A stretch of 64,000 bases of DNA from Oscillospiraceae bacterium (GTDB lineage: Bacteria; Bacillota; Clostridia; Saccharofermentanales; Saccharofermentanaceae): assembly GCA_902787975.1 (NCBI GenBank), contig CADAIP010000007.1, forward strand, positions 1-64,000. Reading direction: 5' to 3'. The notes below the pieces were generated by a model. That model worked only from the letters and a program-made list of their open reading frames with translations, made no database searches and was not told the origin of the DNA. The translations under genes and the position numbers were made by a program. Positions 42,770-51,707 of the stretch are shown one piece after another (the first letter of the stretch is position 1; each line of letters starts with the position of its first letter).

Positions 42770-45157
42770 ATGAAGCACGTAAGACCTGTTGCTATGGCCA
42801 TGTCCATAGTCATGCTCCTGACGATGTTATCGTCATGTAGTTCCGTAAAGAAGAGCAGCAATGTAGTAAAAGAAGACGATCCGTGGTTCGAATCGACAAG
42901 GTTCGAGCTTACGCCGGACATGCCGAAGCACCTGAATCTGCCGCCTTCAGAAGTCATGTGCGCGAGCGATGACAGATTCATCCATGCTTACTGCTATACG
43001 ACTGACCAGTGGATGACCTCGAAGACCAAGCTCGACATCTATGATTTTGAAGGCAAACTCATAAGCCGCCACGAGATCCCCTCCAAAGACGGTTTCTTTA
43101 TCTACCAGTTCTGTTCCATCTCCGCTTCGCCTGACGGAAAGACCATAAACGCGATAGCATATCTGAACTCAGAAACGGTCGAGGGCTATCATGCTTTCGT
43201 AACCATAGATGCGGAAAGCGGAAACATAACGGACACGAAGGCTGTCTTCGAAGGCGAGGCTAAAAAACTCAAATCTCCCGGATACGGCGTAATGTATCTA
43301 ACTCTCATCGGCGATTACACGGTTGCGCTCCTGGACGGCGAATACCATGGAGGCATGTACCAGGATTGGAAGCTGGCTCTGTTCAAAGACAAAGAATTTG
43401 TCACCGAATGCGATATGTCCTCACTTCGCCTCGGATACATCCAGTACAGCTTTTCGCTTGATGAACATTCAGGATCACTTTATCTGGCAGGCTACGAGAC
43501 AGGCGATGTCGTTGCCTGTGAATTCGATATCTACAACGGAGATCTCAAGAGCAAAACTTCGTTCAGAGATCTGGATTCATCCAAAATTAACATTGCCGAA
43601 TATACTTCAACCGATAACAGTGATCTGTGCAAGATCGATTCATTAGGCAACGTCATAAAGCTCGACGTCAACACCATGACTCCCGTGACCATGATCGATA
43701 CCAACTGGTACTCGCCTTATTTCTCACCGTCAGAAAGCGAGGATGTCAACATCATGTCCACTATCCTTAGCAGCACCGAAGAAAGAACGGTCATACTTGA
43801 CGAGCAGGCGATATACTACGGAAGCATTGACGCCATTACCTCCAGTTATGTGAGAGTCCTTAAAAGAGCTGATAAGAATCCTCATGCCGGCAAGCAGATA
43901 ATCGAGCTGGCCCTGCCCCAGAATTCAGGCATCTCGGATTATCTTGCCAGATCGATCTATGAGTTCAACAGGACAGACAACGAATATCTCATAAGGGTAT
44001 GGGATAAGTACAAGACAGGTTTTGTCATAGGAAGGACATTCGGCAACGTCACTGAGGACGACCAGCAGATATATAAGATGATCCAGGATCTGCAAAGCGA
44101 TGAGGCACCTGACCTTGCGATCGGCATCCAGAAAAACTATGCGATGCGTGACGATATCTTCAAGGACCTCACAGGTTTCCTGTCCCCCGAGATACTGGAT
44201 AAACAGTACGTGAACATTTTCGAAGCCGGAAGGATAAACGGAAAGCTTTACTTCCTCCCTGTCACATTGGAGATCGAGGGCCTCGTTACCAATACGGAGC
44301 TTTTAAAAGACGGCGCTGTAGGACTTACCTTTGAAGAATACGACGAACTTGTAGAAGGCCCCATGAACGGCTTCTCGCCATACGATTATCCTGATTCGAC
44401 TGTCTATAACAAACGTGATTTTCTGCTGTCATGCATAGACACAAAGAGTGCCATCGAAGGTGATGCCGTAGACTTCGGAACTGATCAGTTCCGCTGTGCA
44501 GTCGAATATGCCGCCGCCATCGAATACGACGATCTGGCGGACACTCCCCGGGAATATCTGGATAACTGGAACAGGTACAGAGGCGAATGCTACTACTTAA
44601 AGATCGACGACTATCTCGACTATGTATATGCATGCTTCAGGCCCAAGGGCGAATACAGGATAATCGGCACGCCTTCCGTCGATGCATCAGGCCCCAGATT
44701 CAAAGCGCTTGAGACGGTCTCAGTATCTGCTTCGACCGATGTTGAAGAAGGCTGCAAAAAGTTCTTAAATTATCTGTTCGCAGGCGAAGCGTTCGCGGCA
44801 GACAATTGCGAATTCAGGCAGATAGTAACCAACAAAGAGATCATGGAGAAAAACATACAAAGCCTGACAAAGATCAACAACGATCTATACGAACGCTACA
44901 TGGCAAGCGTCCAGTCAGGCGCGTTCATACCCGCGGCAGGACTTGATAAGGCATCCGGCAACAAGGCTGCAACCGACGTCATGCATGACTGCTTCACGGA
45001 CAGCCTCTCTACGATCTCAACCTACTACTACGAAGACTACACGATCGTGCAGTTCACTTTGGAAGAACTTGCGCCATACTACGCGGGCGACAGGTCATTA
45101 GATGACGCGATCAAATACCTGAATGACAGGGCAACAAAATATATTAGAGAGATGTGA
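42770..45157 (+). CDS. Large lipoprotein with solute-binding-like C-terminal half
   Basis: The 795-residue protein has a lipobox (MLSSC), a first half of about 350 residues with beta-propeller-like strands, and a second half with IELALPQNSGISDYLARSIYEF, DLQSDEAPDLAIGI and LYFLPVTLEIEGLVTNTELL, which resembles family 1 extracellular solute-binding proteins. No permease or ATPase gene is nearby, so it is an orphan binding protein. A GGGGAG site and the terminator at 45168 frame it as a single gene. Confidence 0.75.
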   Translation: MKHVRPVAMAMSIVMLLTMLSSCSSVKKSSNVVKEDDPWFESTRFELTPDMPKHLNLPPSEVMCASDDRFIHAYCYTTDQWMTSKTKLDIYDFEGKLISRHEIPSKDGFFIYQFCSISASPDGKTINAIAYLNSETVEGYHAFVTIDAESGNITDTKAVFEGEAKKLKSPGYGVMYLTLIGDYTVALLDGEYHGGMYQDWKLALFKDKEFVTECDMSSLRLGYIQYSFSLDEHSGSLYLAGYETGDVVACEFDIYNGDLKSKTSFRDLDSSKINIAEYTSTDNSDLCKIDSLGNVIKLDVNTMTPVTMIDTNWYSPYFSPSESEDVNIMSTILSSTEERTVILDEQAIYYGSIDAITSSYVRVLKRADKNPHAGKQIIELALPQNSGISDYLARSIYEFNRTDNEYLIRVWDKYKTGFVIGRTFGNVTEDDQQIYKMIQDLQSDEAPDLAIGIQKNYAMRDDIFKDLTGFLSPEILDKQYVNIFEAGRINGKLYFLPVTLEIEGLVTNTELLKDGAVGLTFEEYDELVEGPMNGFSPYDYPDSTVYNKRDFLLSCIDTKSAIEGDAVDFGTDQFRCAVEYAAAIEYDDLADTPREYLDNWNRYRGECYYLKIDDYLDYVYACFRPKGEYRIIGTPSVDASGPRFKALETVSVSASTDVEEGCKKFLNYLFAGEAFAADNCEFRQIVTNKEIMEKNIQSLTKINNDLYERYMASVQSGAFIPAAGLDKASGNKAATDVMHDCFTDSLSTISTYYYEDYTIVQFTLEELAPYYAGDRSLDDAIKYLNDRATKYIREM

Positions 45158-45167
45158 TTCTGATTCG

Positions 45168-45196
45168 GGGCGTTTCAAATCTGAGACGCCCTTTTT
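45168..45196 (+). terminator. Terminator of lipoprotein gene 42770
   Basis: GGGCGTTTCA and TGAGACGCCC pair with one G-U wobble around AATC, followed by TTTTT. The hairpin lies 11 bases past the stop codon of the large lipoprotein gene and directly before repeat module C. Confidence 0.85.
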
Positions 45197-45197
45197 C

Positions 45198-45507
45198 CTA
45201 ATTTCTTGTCGGTTTATTCAGTGTTTTTCAAAGTTTTTTCTCTGAATCCTTGTAAGCTTTGCAAGGTATGACGTAAGGTCATGTCGGTTTTCAGAGATTT
45301 TTCTCCTAATTTGAAAGGATTACTTGTCTGGTTTTGTCGGCAGCATGAAATTAGGCGCGCATCCGACAAGGACCGACAAAGAACCGACAAGATTTCCTAC
45401 AAGCTTTCAATACAACCACCCTCAAAGAATGTTCGATAACGACAAAACTTGCCGGTTTTGAGGCTAAAAACCTCTGAAAATCCGACAAAAAACCTACAAG
45501 AAATTAG
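45198..45507 (+). repeat. Long inverted-repeat element, module C, copy 3
   Basis: The element begins CTAATTTCTTGTCGGTTT and ends CCGACAAAAAACC...GAAATTAG, the same ends as copy 1. The middle is more diverged but keeps TTGTCGG/CCGACAA pairing. Module B follows about 30 bases later, so the module order is C-B here, against A-B-C in the first cluster. Confidence 0.8.
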
Positions 45508-45540
45508 ACTCATTCTGATGCCTGTTGCAATCGGCCACGT

Positions 45541-45671
45541 CTTTAAAGACCGGCATTTTATGCGGGGTCGGGGACCGGCCCCTTAAACACTAAAAAAGCA
45601 CCTGCAAAGGCAAGCAGTCAATGGTGCCAAAGGCAAGTTTACGTCCATTGACGGCGAAGCCTGCAGGTGCT
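45541..45671 (+). repeat. Structured intergenic element, module B, copy 2
   Basis: The core at 45597-45671 is closed by AGCACCTGCA/TGCAGGTGCT and holds the same inner stems as copy 1, with the tip loop AAA in place of GGA. The CTTTAAAGACCGG lead is also present. The element sits between two convergent genes. Confidence 0.82.
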
Positions 45672-45689
45672 ATTTGTCTGAGGTTTTAC

Positions 45690-47120
45690 TTATCCTTCGT
45701 AAGCGCCGTGGGCTCCGACGTAGGTATGTTCAGCGGGTGAAAGATCCCAGAAGACTTCTTTTTCGATCTTTGTCTCACCGTTAGATTCGTACTCGTTTGC
45801 TACGTAGAAGACGATACGCGTGTCGCCGATGTCATCGTGATCGCCGTGTTTTCCGAGCTGGGGCAGAGATCTGTCCTCAAAGACGATGCTGTATTCACCG
45901 TTGTCAAATTCGTCGATCCTCTCGATGGTCGCAAGTTCGTAATACCATGTCTGGCCTTTAATATATGCGAATTCGGCCTGGCGCTTTTCGACCAGGTCAT
46001 CTTCGATCTCATAAGGGATCTGATAGCCGAAGTTGTTCATTATGTGGTCACCCATAGATTCGAAGATATTCTCCCGCTCTTCGTCTGAACCGGTCATGAT
46101 CTTGAAGATCGTAAAACCGTCCATTCCGGGAACTGACGAACCATTTCCGGATAAAAATCCGCCGTTTAAGAAAGCCATGGCAAATACACCGCACAATGCA
46201 AAGCAGATAATGGATACGATAAGGCCCTTTACCTGAACGCCTGTCGACTTGTGGTAAATGTCTTCAGGGTGCTTCGGATCGATCGCTATTGATGCTACGC
46301 CCATGTTGACGTCTGCATCGATTCCGTCGATCATGCGGTCGTAAATTCCCTTATAGTCCTTGCCCTGGTATGTGTATTCAAAGATCGGTGAAGTGCGCAT
46401 GGTGTAGCCGCGTCTGTGTCTCCTTGAACCGCCGGAATGGCTATCGACAGTTCTCAAGTAGCCTACGCAGGTTGCAGCTATCTCTTCGCTGTATTTGTTC
46501 TTCGCGGAAAAGCTCTTGATAAAGCCTGCCAGCATTAGTATTGCGACAACGGCAAACAGGAGCGCGCCCATAAGGAGGAAAGCGCCGGTCATTCCGATGA
46601 CCCCTGATAAGAACATCGGTATGGCACCTGCAATACCGATTATTCCGATCGCGATGCCTGCTGACTTGGAAGAGCCGGAAGAAGTACCGCCGTAGAACGT
46701 AAATCCTCTGGCATTACCTGATTTTGCGGCATAAAAGCCCAGAATGGAAAAGCCCAGGAAGAATCCTCCTAAAGCAAATGCAACGCCTCCGGACATTGAC
46801 CCGACTATTACGACCGCAAATGTAGCGATGACTACTATCAGAGGGAACCATGAAAGCTTTTTCTTTGGTGCATCAGGATCATCCTGATAGCCGTTCTCCG
46901 CTAAATCTCCTGCACGCCTGATGAATTCGGCCTGCTCTTCCGTTAAGTCTTCAAAGCCTGTATCAGAACCTGAATAGCTGTTCTTGACCTGCTGCACGGC
47001 AACCGGAATGAAATCGCGGCCCCTTCTTCTAAACTGTGTGAACAGTTCGTCTCTTTCAGCTGTGGAAATTAACTTCTTGTCGCTGACGAACTGATCGATG
47101 CGTCCGTCCTCAAATCTCAT
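45690..47120 (-). CDS. DUF3592-like membrane protein
   Basis: The 476-residue protein has an N-terminal soluble helical part, six or so membrane helices (about 100-210 and 300-320), a basic GGSRRHRRGYTMRTSPIFEYTYQGKDY segment of the DUF3592 type, and an acidic end. The cytoplasmic N-terminus might be a short helical pairing motif. It is related in part to the protein at 339-1331. AAGGAGAAGAAG precedes the start. Function is unknown. Confidence 0.65.
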   Translation of the reverse strand: MRFEDGRIDQFVSDKKLISTAERDELFTQFRRRGRDFIPVAVQQVKNSYSGSDTGFEDLTEEQAEFIRRAGDLAENGYQDDPDAPKKKLSWFPLIVVIATFAVVIVGSMSGGVAFALGGFFLGFSILGFYAAKSGNARGFTFYGGTSSGSSKSAGIAIGIIGIAGAIPMFLSGVIGMTGAFLLMGALLFAVVAILMLAGFIKSFSAKNKYSEEIAATCVGYLRTVDSHSGGSRRHRRGYTMRTSPIFEYTYQGKDYKGIYDRMIDGIDADVNMGVASIAIDPKHPEDIYHKSTGVQVKGLIVSIICFALCGVFAMAFLNGGFLSGNGSSVPGMDGFTIFKIMTGSDEERENIFESMGDHIMNNFGYQIPYEIEDDLVEKRQAEFAYIKGQTWYYELATIERIDEFDNGEYSIVFEDRSLPQLGKHGDHDDIGDTRIVFYVANEYESNGETKIEKEVFWDLSPAEHTYVGAHGAYEG

Positions 47121-47154
47121 CTTCTCTTCTCCTTATCTCAAAGATCTATCCCTT

Positions 47155-47361
47155 TTACTGCTTTTTCTTAACGTCCGTGATCGTGCCGTCGGGCTGCTTT
47201 ATCTTGAGCCCTTCAAGCTGTGAAGACAGATTGCCGACGACCTTGGCCCTGTATTCGTTGCGGAGCATGGTCTGTTCTTCCTTCTCTTCAGGAGTAAGGC
47301 CTTCTGTCTTGGACTTCCTGCTTAATTCGTTGATGCGCTTGATAAGTAATTCGAATTCCAT
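47155..47361 (-). CDS. DUF896 protein, YnzC family
   Basis: This 68-residue protein starts MEFELLIKRINELSRKSK and contains GLTPEEKEEQTMLRNEYR, the DUF896/YnzC pattern. Members are small helical cytosolic proteins, in Bacillus linked to the SOS operon, though no SOS gene is here. An AAAGGGAAATAC site precedes the ATG. It lies 34 bases before the DUF3592-like gene and may share its mRNA. Confidence 0.88.
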   Translation of the reverse strand: MEFELLIKRINELSRKSKTEGLTPEEKEEQTMLRNEYRAKVVGNLSSQLEGLKIKQPDGTITDVKKKQ

Positions 47362-47476
47362 TTTGTATTTCCCTTTTCCAGTCAGGCGTTGATATGCACA
47401 ATATTATAGCAAACTGAACTTTTGTTATAATGTGCCTGTCTTTTCGAGAACTGAAAATAATTAACGAGGATAAATT

Positions 47477-48211
47477 ATGAAATTAAAAAAGATAACGGCG
47501 ACGGCATTAATACTGGCGATGTGCTCATCAATGCTTCTTACTTCATGCGGGGGCAAGAGCAAGGGTGCTGGCCAGGGCAAGGAAATTGAAGAGATGCTCG
47601 AAGATACATACGGCGGACGTTTTACGCTGACGGACACTGTGGCTTACCGTCCCGGTATCTATTTCATACAGTCGCCGGTCGTGTCACATTACGAGTATAC
47701 CTATAAATGGGACCAGTACAAAGGTGAGGAAATCTGGGTCACGACCAAGGATGGCGGTTACCAGACAAATATCAATTACGTTTTGTACCGTCCTGAATTG
47801 GAAGAATACTTTACGGCCGAGCTCGAGAAGAAATTCCCGGGCGGGGTCGTTGCGCCTTATTTGTGTGTTGCCTGGGGTCATGGCGAGACTGAATTGGAAG
47901 AACTCGATTTCGATGACGCTATGGATGAGTGGGAACTGAATTATTACTGCGTTCTTGCAGTTGACGACGTTGATGACCATAAGACCATCGAGAAAGCGAT
48001 TAAAGAGGTTTTCGGAGATTACAGCTTCTGCGTCGAAGTTCACGTAGCCTCAAAAAGTGATGTTGAGGCTCTCGCCCGAAAAGTCGACCCCGACAAAGAA
48101 GGATTGAATCTTTACACCTACTATACGAACAAGCTGCCGCATCATGAATTCTATTGTTATAGTTGCAACTTGGAAACTATAACCGGAAGGAGCGGCTGGT
48201 CCTACAGGTAA
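47477..48211 (+). CDS. Lipoprotein of a paralogous envelope family
   Basis: The lipobox LTSC is at about residue 23. The mature part opens EIEEMLEDTYGGRFTLTDTV, then a YEYTYKWDQYKGEEIWV strand and a final VLAVDDVDDHKTIEKAIKEVF half. Order and spacing match the proteins at 23135-23842 and 56006-56809. GAGG before the ATG supports the start. It is on the plus strand between two minus-strand genes. Function is unknown. Confidence 0.7.
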   Translation: MKLKKITATALILAMCSSMLLTSCGGKSKGAGQGKEIEEMLEDTYGGRFTLTDTVAYRPGIYFIQSPVVSHYEYTYKWDQYKGEEIWVTTKDGGYQTNINYVLYRPELEEYFTAELEKKFPGGVVAPYLCVAWGHGETELEELDFDDAMDEWELNYYCVLAVDDVDDHKTIEKAIKEVFGDYSFCVEVHVASKSDVEALARKVDPDKEGLNLYTYYTNKLPHHEFYCYSCNLETITGRSGWSYR

Positions 48212-48232
48212 GGTTACTTCTCCTGATTGATG

Positions 48233-48922
48233 TTACGAATGCTCAGCGATGAATGCTTCGGCATCGTCAGTCATGATGTCGACATACTCATCGTCAACAT
48301 AGATCAAATGTGCATACATGGGTTTTCCGACAGCGCCCGTGCCACCTACCATCAGCTCGTAATTTTCATCGATCTTATATGTCACGATGTAAAGGCCTGA
48401 ACCGGTCTCAACGCCTTTGAAATCAGAGAGATCTTCCCATACAAGTTCTTCGCCTTTTGAAGACAGCCCGATAACGTCATCAAGGGTGAGCTGCTTTGTG
48501 CCGGTGGTGAAAACAGGCTGGGTGTCCTGTTCTGATTCTGACGTCTCAGTAACTGAAGAATATCCGAAATGAGGCGGTACGATGTCGAGTGACTGCCCGG
48601 GTCTTTTTTCATAGAGCAAAAATGCCGAGAAAGTGACAACAACAAATATTATCTCAAGGACAGAAAGGATCAATCCGATAGTGCCCGCTGCTATGCCTTT
48701 CCTTTCTTTGCTTTTTGAGATGACCACTCCCGCGATCGAGAGCGGCAGTGCCAAAAACGGAAGTAATAGCAACAAGAGCATAAAGATAATTAATGCGCCG
48801 CCCATTTGTTCGTAGTTGCTTGCAAGCACCAGCACGCTAATTAAAAACAGGCATGGTGTTGCGGTCGCAAGGATCAGGCCGGCGATGGCTGCTTTACTGG
48901 TTTTTCTGTTTTTCTTACTCAT
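48233..48922 (-). CDS. Membrane protein with DUF4190-like helices
   Basis: The 229-residue protein has three hydrophobic helices (about 10-32, 42-64 and 78-100) with a SIAGVVISKSKERKGIAAGTIGLILS pair like DUF4190, and an outer part of about 120 residues starting with a Ser/Thr-rich linker. No enzyme motif is seen. I chose ATG 48922 since GTGAG lies 8 bases before it; a TTG two codons earlier is less likely. Confidence 0.6.
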   Translation of the reverse strand: MSKKNRKTSKAAIAGLILATATPCLFLISVLVLASNYEQMGGALIIFMLLLLLLPFLALPLSIAGVVISKSKERKGIAAGTIGLILSVLEIIFVVVTFSAFLLYEKRPGQSLDIVPPHFGYSSVTETSESEQDTQPVFTTGTKQLTLDDVIGLSSKGEELVWEDLSDFKGVETGSGLYIVTYKIDENYELMVGGTGAVGKPMYAHLIYVDDEYVDIMTDDAEAFIAEHS

Positions 48923-48963
48923 ATGCAAATCTCACTTTTTAAGTTCTGGTTTAGGAACACCTG

Positions 48964-49686
48964 TTACCTGCTGTAAACGCCCGTTACAAGCTCATTAATG
49001 TATGCTTCTTTATTCGGCAGTCCTTCGCATTCTTCAGCTGTCCTGATGGCGAGGTCCTTATCGTACGGAATGCTTAAGAAAGAGAAGTTAATGGGTGCTT
49101 CTTTTTCTGAATCAAGTTCGCCTTCGATCAAGAGCGCATGGCATCTAGTTACGCCTAATGAATTGCCGACGCTTCCGGTATTTATCGCATATCCCATATC
49201 GAATGTGCGCAGATAAGGAGTATGGCAGTCAGCGGAAATAAAACCGCCGTGGACCTTGCCGTTGGTATCGGTAAAGGCAGGACGGAACTCATCTATCGAA
49301 AGATATGTGTGATAGTTATTGTCGACCGGTCTTCCGTGGAAGAGCCTGAAATTAATGCCGCTTATAAGGACTTCATCTTCAAGAGGAAGTGACTCTAACC
49401 AGTCCATCCTTTCTTGCCCAAGCTGCTCCCAGAAGAAAGACATTCCTTCCCATTCAGGAGGGCAGTTTCTGGAAAGCTCTCCGATGAAAAGATCCCAGTT
49501 GCCTGCGATGAATCTGTCGCAGTGGGTACGCACCCAGTCTAAAGTCTTATCGCTGTCAGGACCCTTTCCTACAGCGTCGCCCAAGAACCAGATAAGGTCA
49601 GGGCGTATCTTTTCAATCTCTTTTTCCAAGGCAAGCGTTGCAGGCATGTTGCCGTGCAGGTCTGCCAGAAACAGTATTTTCGACAT
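48964..49686 (-). CDS. Calcineurin-like phosphoesterase
   Basis: The 240-residue protein has FLADLHGN (D-x-H), WFLGDAVGKG (GD), FIAGNWD (GN-x-D) and FRLFHGRP, with a final NTGSVG, fitting YfcE/DNA-repair-exonuclease-like metallophosphatases. It probably binds two metals and hydrolyses phosphoesters or cyclic nucleotides. The start at 49686 has a GGGGAG site upstream. It stands between two membrane proteins and has no clear operon link. Confidence 0.85.
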   Translation of the reverse strand: MSKILFLADLHGNMPATLALEKEIEKIRPDLIWFLGDAVGKGPDSDKTLDWVRTHCDRFIAGNWDLFIGELSRNCPPEWEGMSFFWEQLGQERMDWLESLPLEDEVLISGINFRLFHGRPVDNNYHTYLSIDEFRPAFTDTNGKVHGGFISADCHTPYLRTFDMGYAINTGSVGNSLGVTRCHALLIEGELDSEKEAPINFSFLSIPYDKDLAIRTAEECEGLPNKEAYINELVTGVYSR

Positions 49687-49711
49687 ACTTATTATATCTC
49701 CCCTATATGTA

Positions 49712-50041
49712 TCAGTATTTCGCAAATGTGTTGCCCGAGACAAGCATTATGATGACGAACATTACCGTGGACGCGATCAGGGATATGAGCCTTATCATCT
49801 TAACAACATTGTTCTTAAGACCCACCATGAACAAGATGGCACTGATGACGCTCACAGCCGCGAATAAGATCTGCAGATAGAACAGGAAGCGGTTATCGGC
49901 AGCCTCTAACCTTTCGAGCGGGGTCATATGCCAATTCCTGTAACTTCCATCAGGCAGAGGCATGCGGTCAGTATAAAGTTCCAGATTTAAAACAACGAAG
50001 AAAAGTGCGTTTAAAACTATTGAAACGATACTTAAGATCAT
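49712..50041 (-). CDS. Small three-helix membrane protein
   Basis: The 109-residue protein has three membrane helices (about 1-20, 49-69 and 80-103) and a short polar loop with WHMTPLERLEAADNRF between the first two. I do not recognise a family. AAGGGGGTTAAC before the ATG is strong. It lies 14 bases after the lipoprotein gene 50056 and is probably co-transcribed with it. Confidence 0.65.
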   Translation of the reverse strand: MILSIVSIVLNALFFVVLNLELYTDRMPLPDGSYRNWHMTPLERLEAADNRFLFYLQILFAAVSVISAILFMVGLKNNVVKMIRLISLIASTVMFVIIMLVSGNTFAKY

Positions 50042-50055
50042 GTTAACCCCCTTGT

Positions 50056-50979
50056 TTATTCCTGGACTTCGAACTCGTATTCGTCACCGTAAAATCTCCC
50101 AAAGTAAGTCCGGAAATCGAAATCAACGTCAGAAGATTTATCGGATTCGGGATTAAATGCTTTCCATGAATCCTTTACGTTATCGGCAAAGCCTGCCTCA
50201 TCTGAGAAGATGAACCATTTAACTTCAACAGACTTCTGCTTTTCATATCCGTCCCAGTATGAATTCACGGTTTCAACGTATTCGTCTTCGTTAATTCTGC
50301 CACGGGAATTACCAAGTTGCGTCAGTATCGTATATTCGCCTTCGGGAATGTGTACTGACACGTTTCCTATAATGTCTTTTCTGACCGTTTTGTCAAAGGT
50401 ATAAGAGTAGAATCCGATGTATTTATCAGACCACCCTAAAGTGGCATAGTCATCGACCAGGTAGTAGTACTTGCCGTTCTTCAGATAGCAGTCGTATACC
50501 TCAATGTTGATCTGGTCAGCCTGCCAGTCACAGAAATCACCGGCATCCCCGGGATCATTTGATGAGTCGCCAGAGAATTTAAGATTTACCAGATCCGTAT
50601 AATCTTCAGAGATCTCATAAACCACTGTGTAAGATTGGGCAGCACTGCCAACACAGCATGTAAGGAACACTTCAAGCCTTCCGTTATGGTTAAGGTCGGT
50701 AATGGCACAAAACGCATTGTCCCCGACGAACTCGTCATAAACGTAATAATCGTACAGGTCAGCGTACTTGCTAACTATAAACGTCAGCTGTGAATCAATG
50801 TCCTCGTAAGTTTCAACGGGCGTTTCTTCGGTCGTCGTAGCAGTGGTTGTTACCTTTGTCTCCGTCTCAGGATCCGTCTGTGTCTGAATCTCTATATCAA
50901 GATCACCTATTGAGCACGAAGTCAGAAGCAGTGCGCCCAATGCAACTGTCGTGAAGTTAATTAATCTCTTGTTTTTCAT
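50056..50979 (-). CDS. Lipoprotein, unknown
   Basis: The lipobox LLTSC is followed by a Thr/Glu-rich linker (TQTDPETETKVTTTATTTEE) and a domain with AFCAITDLNHNGRLEVFLTCCVGSAAQSYTVVYE. That part resembles FG-GAP or EF-hand-like calcium-binding repeats in surface proteins. Start set by AAAGGGGATAAC before the ATG at 50979. Probably first gene of a unit with the small membrane protein. Confidence 0.68.
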   Translation of the reverse strand: MKNKRLINFTTVALGALLLTSCSIGDLDIEIQTQTDPETETKVTTTATTTEETPVETYEDIDSQLTFIVSKYADLYDYYVYDEFVGDNAFCAITDLNHNGRLEVFLTCCVGSAAQSYTVVYEISEDYTDLVNLKFSGDSSNDPGDAGDFCDWQADQINIEVYDCYLKNGKYYYLVDDYATLGWSDKYIGFYSYTFDKTVRKDIIGNVSVHIPEGEYTILTQLGNSRGRINEDEYVETVNSYWDGYEKQKSVEVKWFIFSDEAGFADNVKDSWKAFNPESDKSSDVDFDFRTYFGRFYGDEYEFEVQE

Positions 50980-51151
50980 GTTATCCCCTTTGTTGATAAC
51001 GCATCCCGTTTTATGCATAGACATTACCAATTACCCCGAATTATATCACAGGTATTTTGCGGCACTTTTTTGGGGTTGTTTTCGCGGGTGCAACATTTTC
51101 GATATTATATCTGTATTAATAGTATCCTGGCGCCAAAAAGGAGATGCTCAT

Positions 51152-51679
51152 ATGCGTAAAGTATCAAGTCTGATAATGGTTGGCGTTGTTTTTACGGCGA
51201 TGTTCCTGCAGGGCTGCAAAATTACATTCAATAAAGCTGACTTTGGCAAAGCCATCGTTGAAGAGACCAATCTGAAGGTCCTCACTTATGAGGAAAATTC
51301 ATATACAAGTTATGACGAAAACATATACTATTTCCTGGTAGATCCTGCTAACGATTTAGAGCTTGGAGCCGAGATCAAGGAAGTCTACGATGCCGCAAAC
51401 GAGCTTCTGTCTCAAGATGAATATTCCGGCAAGAAAATAAAGATTCATATCGGATTCCGGAATAGCAGGCCCAACATCATTAATCATATATGCGACATGA
51501 CCAATTACGATCGCAAAACACATTCCAAAGCCTATGACCACATTGTCCAAATGGACGTCTCCGGTATCACCGATGATTTTCCTTACTACGATGCGCATAA
51601 AGATTATGAGATCAATAACCAGGATTACTGGACATACTTTGAAGACATCGACTTCCATTTCAGCGATAACGTCACTTAA
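51152..51679 (+). CDS. Lipoprotein, small
   Basis: The 175-residue product has a lipobox MFLQGC near residue 21. The mature part has KAIVEETNLKVLTYEENSYTSYDENIYYF and LELGAEIKEVYDAANELL, in the same order as in the larger lipoprotein family (23135, 47477), but it is shorter. AAGGAG eight bases before the ATG sets the start. It is the first of three tandem plus-strand lipoprotein genes. Confidence 0.7.
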   Translation: MRKVSSLIMVGVVFTAMFLQGCKITFNKADFGKAIVEETNLKVLTYEENSYTSYDENIYYFLVDPANDLELGAEIKEVYDAANELLSQDEYSGKKIKIHIGFRNSRPNIINHICDMTNYDRKTHSKAYDHIVQMDVSGITDDFPYYDAHKDYEINNQDYWTYFEDIDFHFSDNVT

Positions 51680-51707
51680 AAAACAGTTCAACTTGGAGTA
51701 TAGATAC

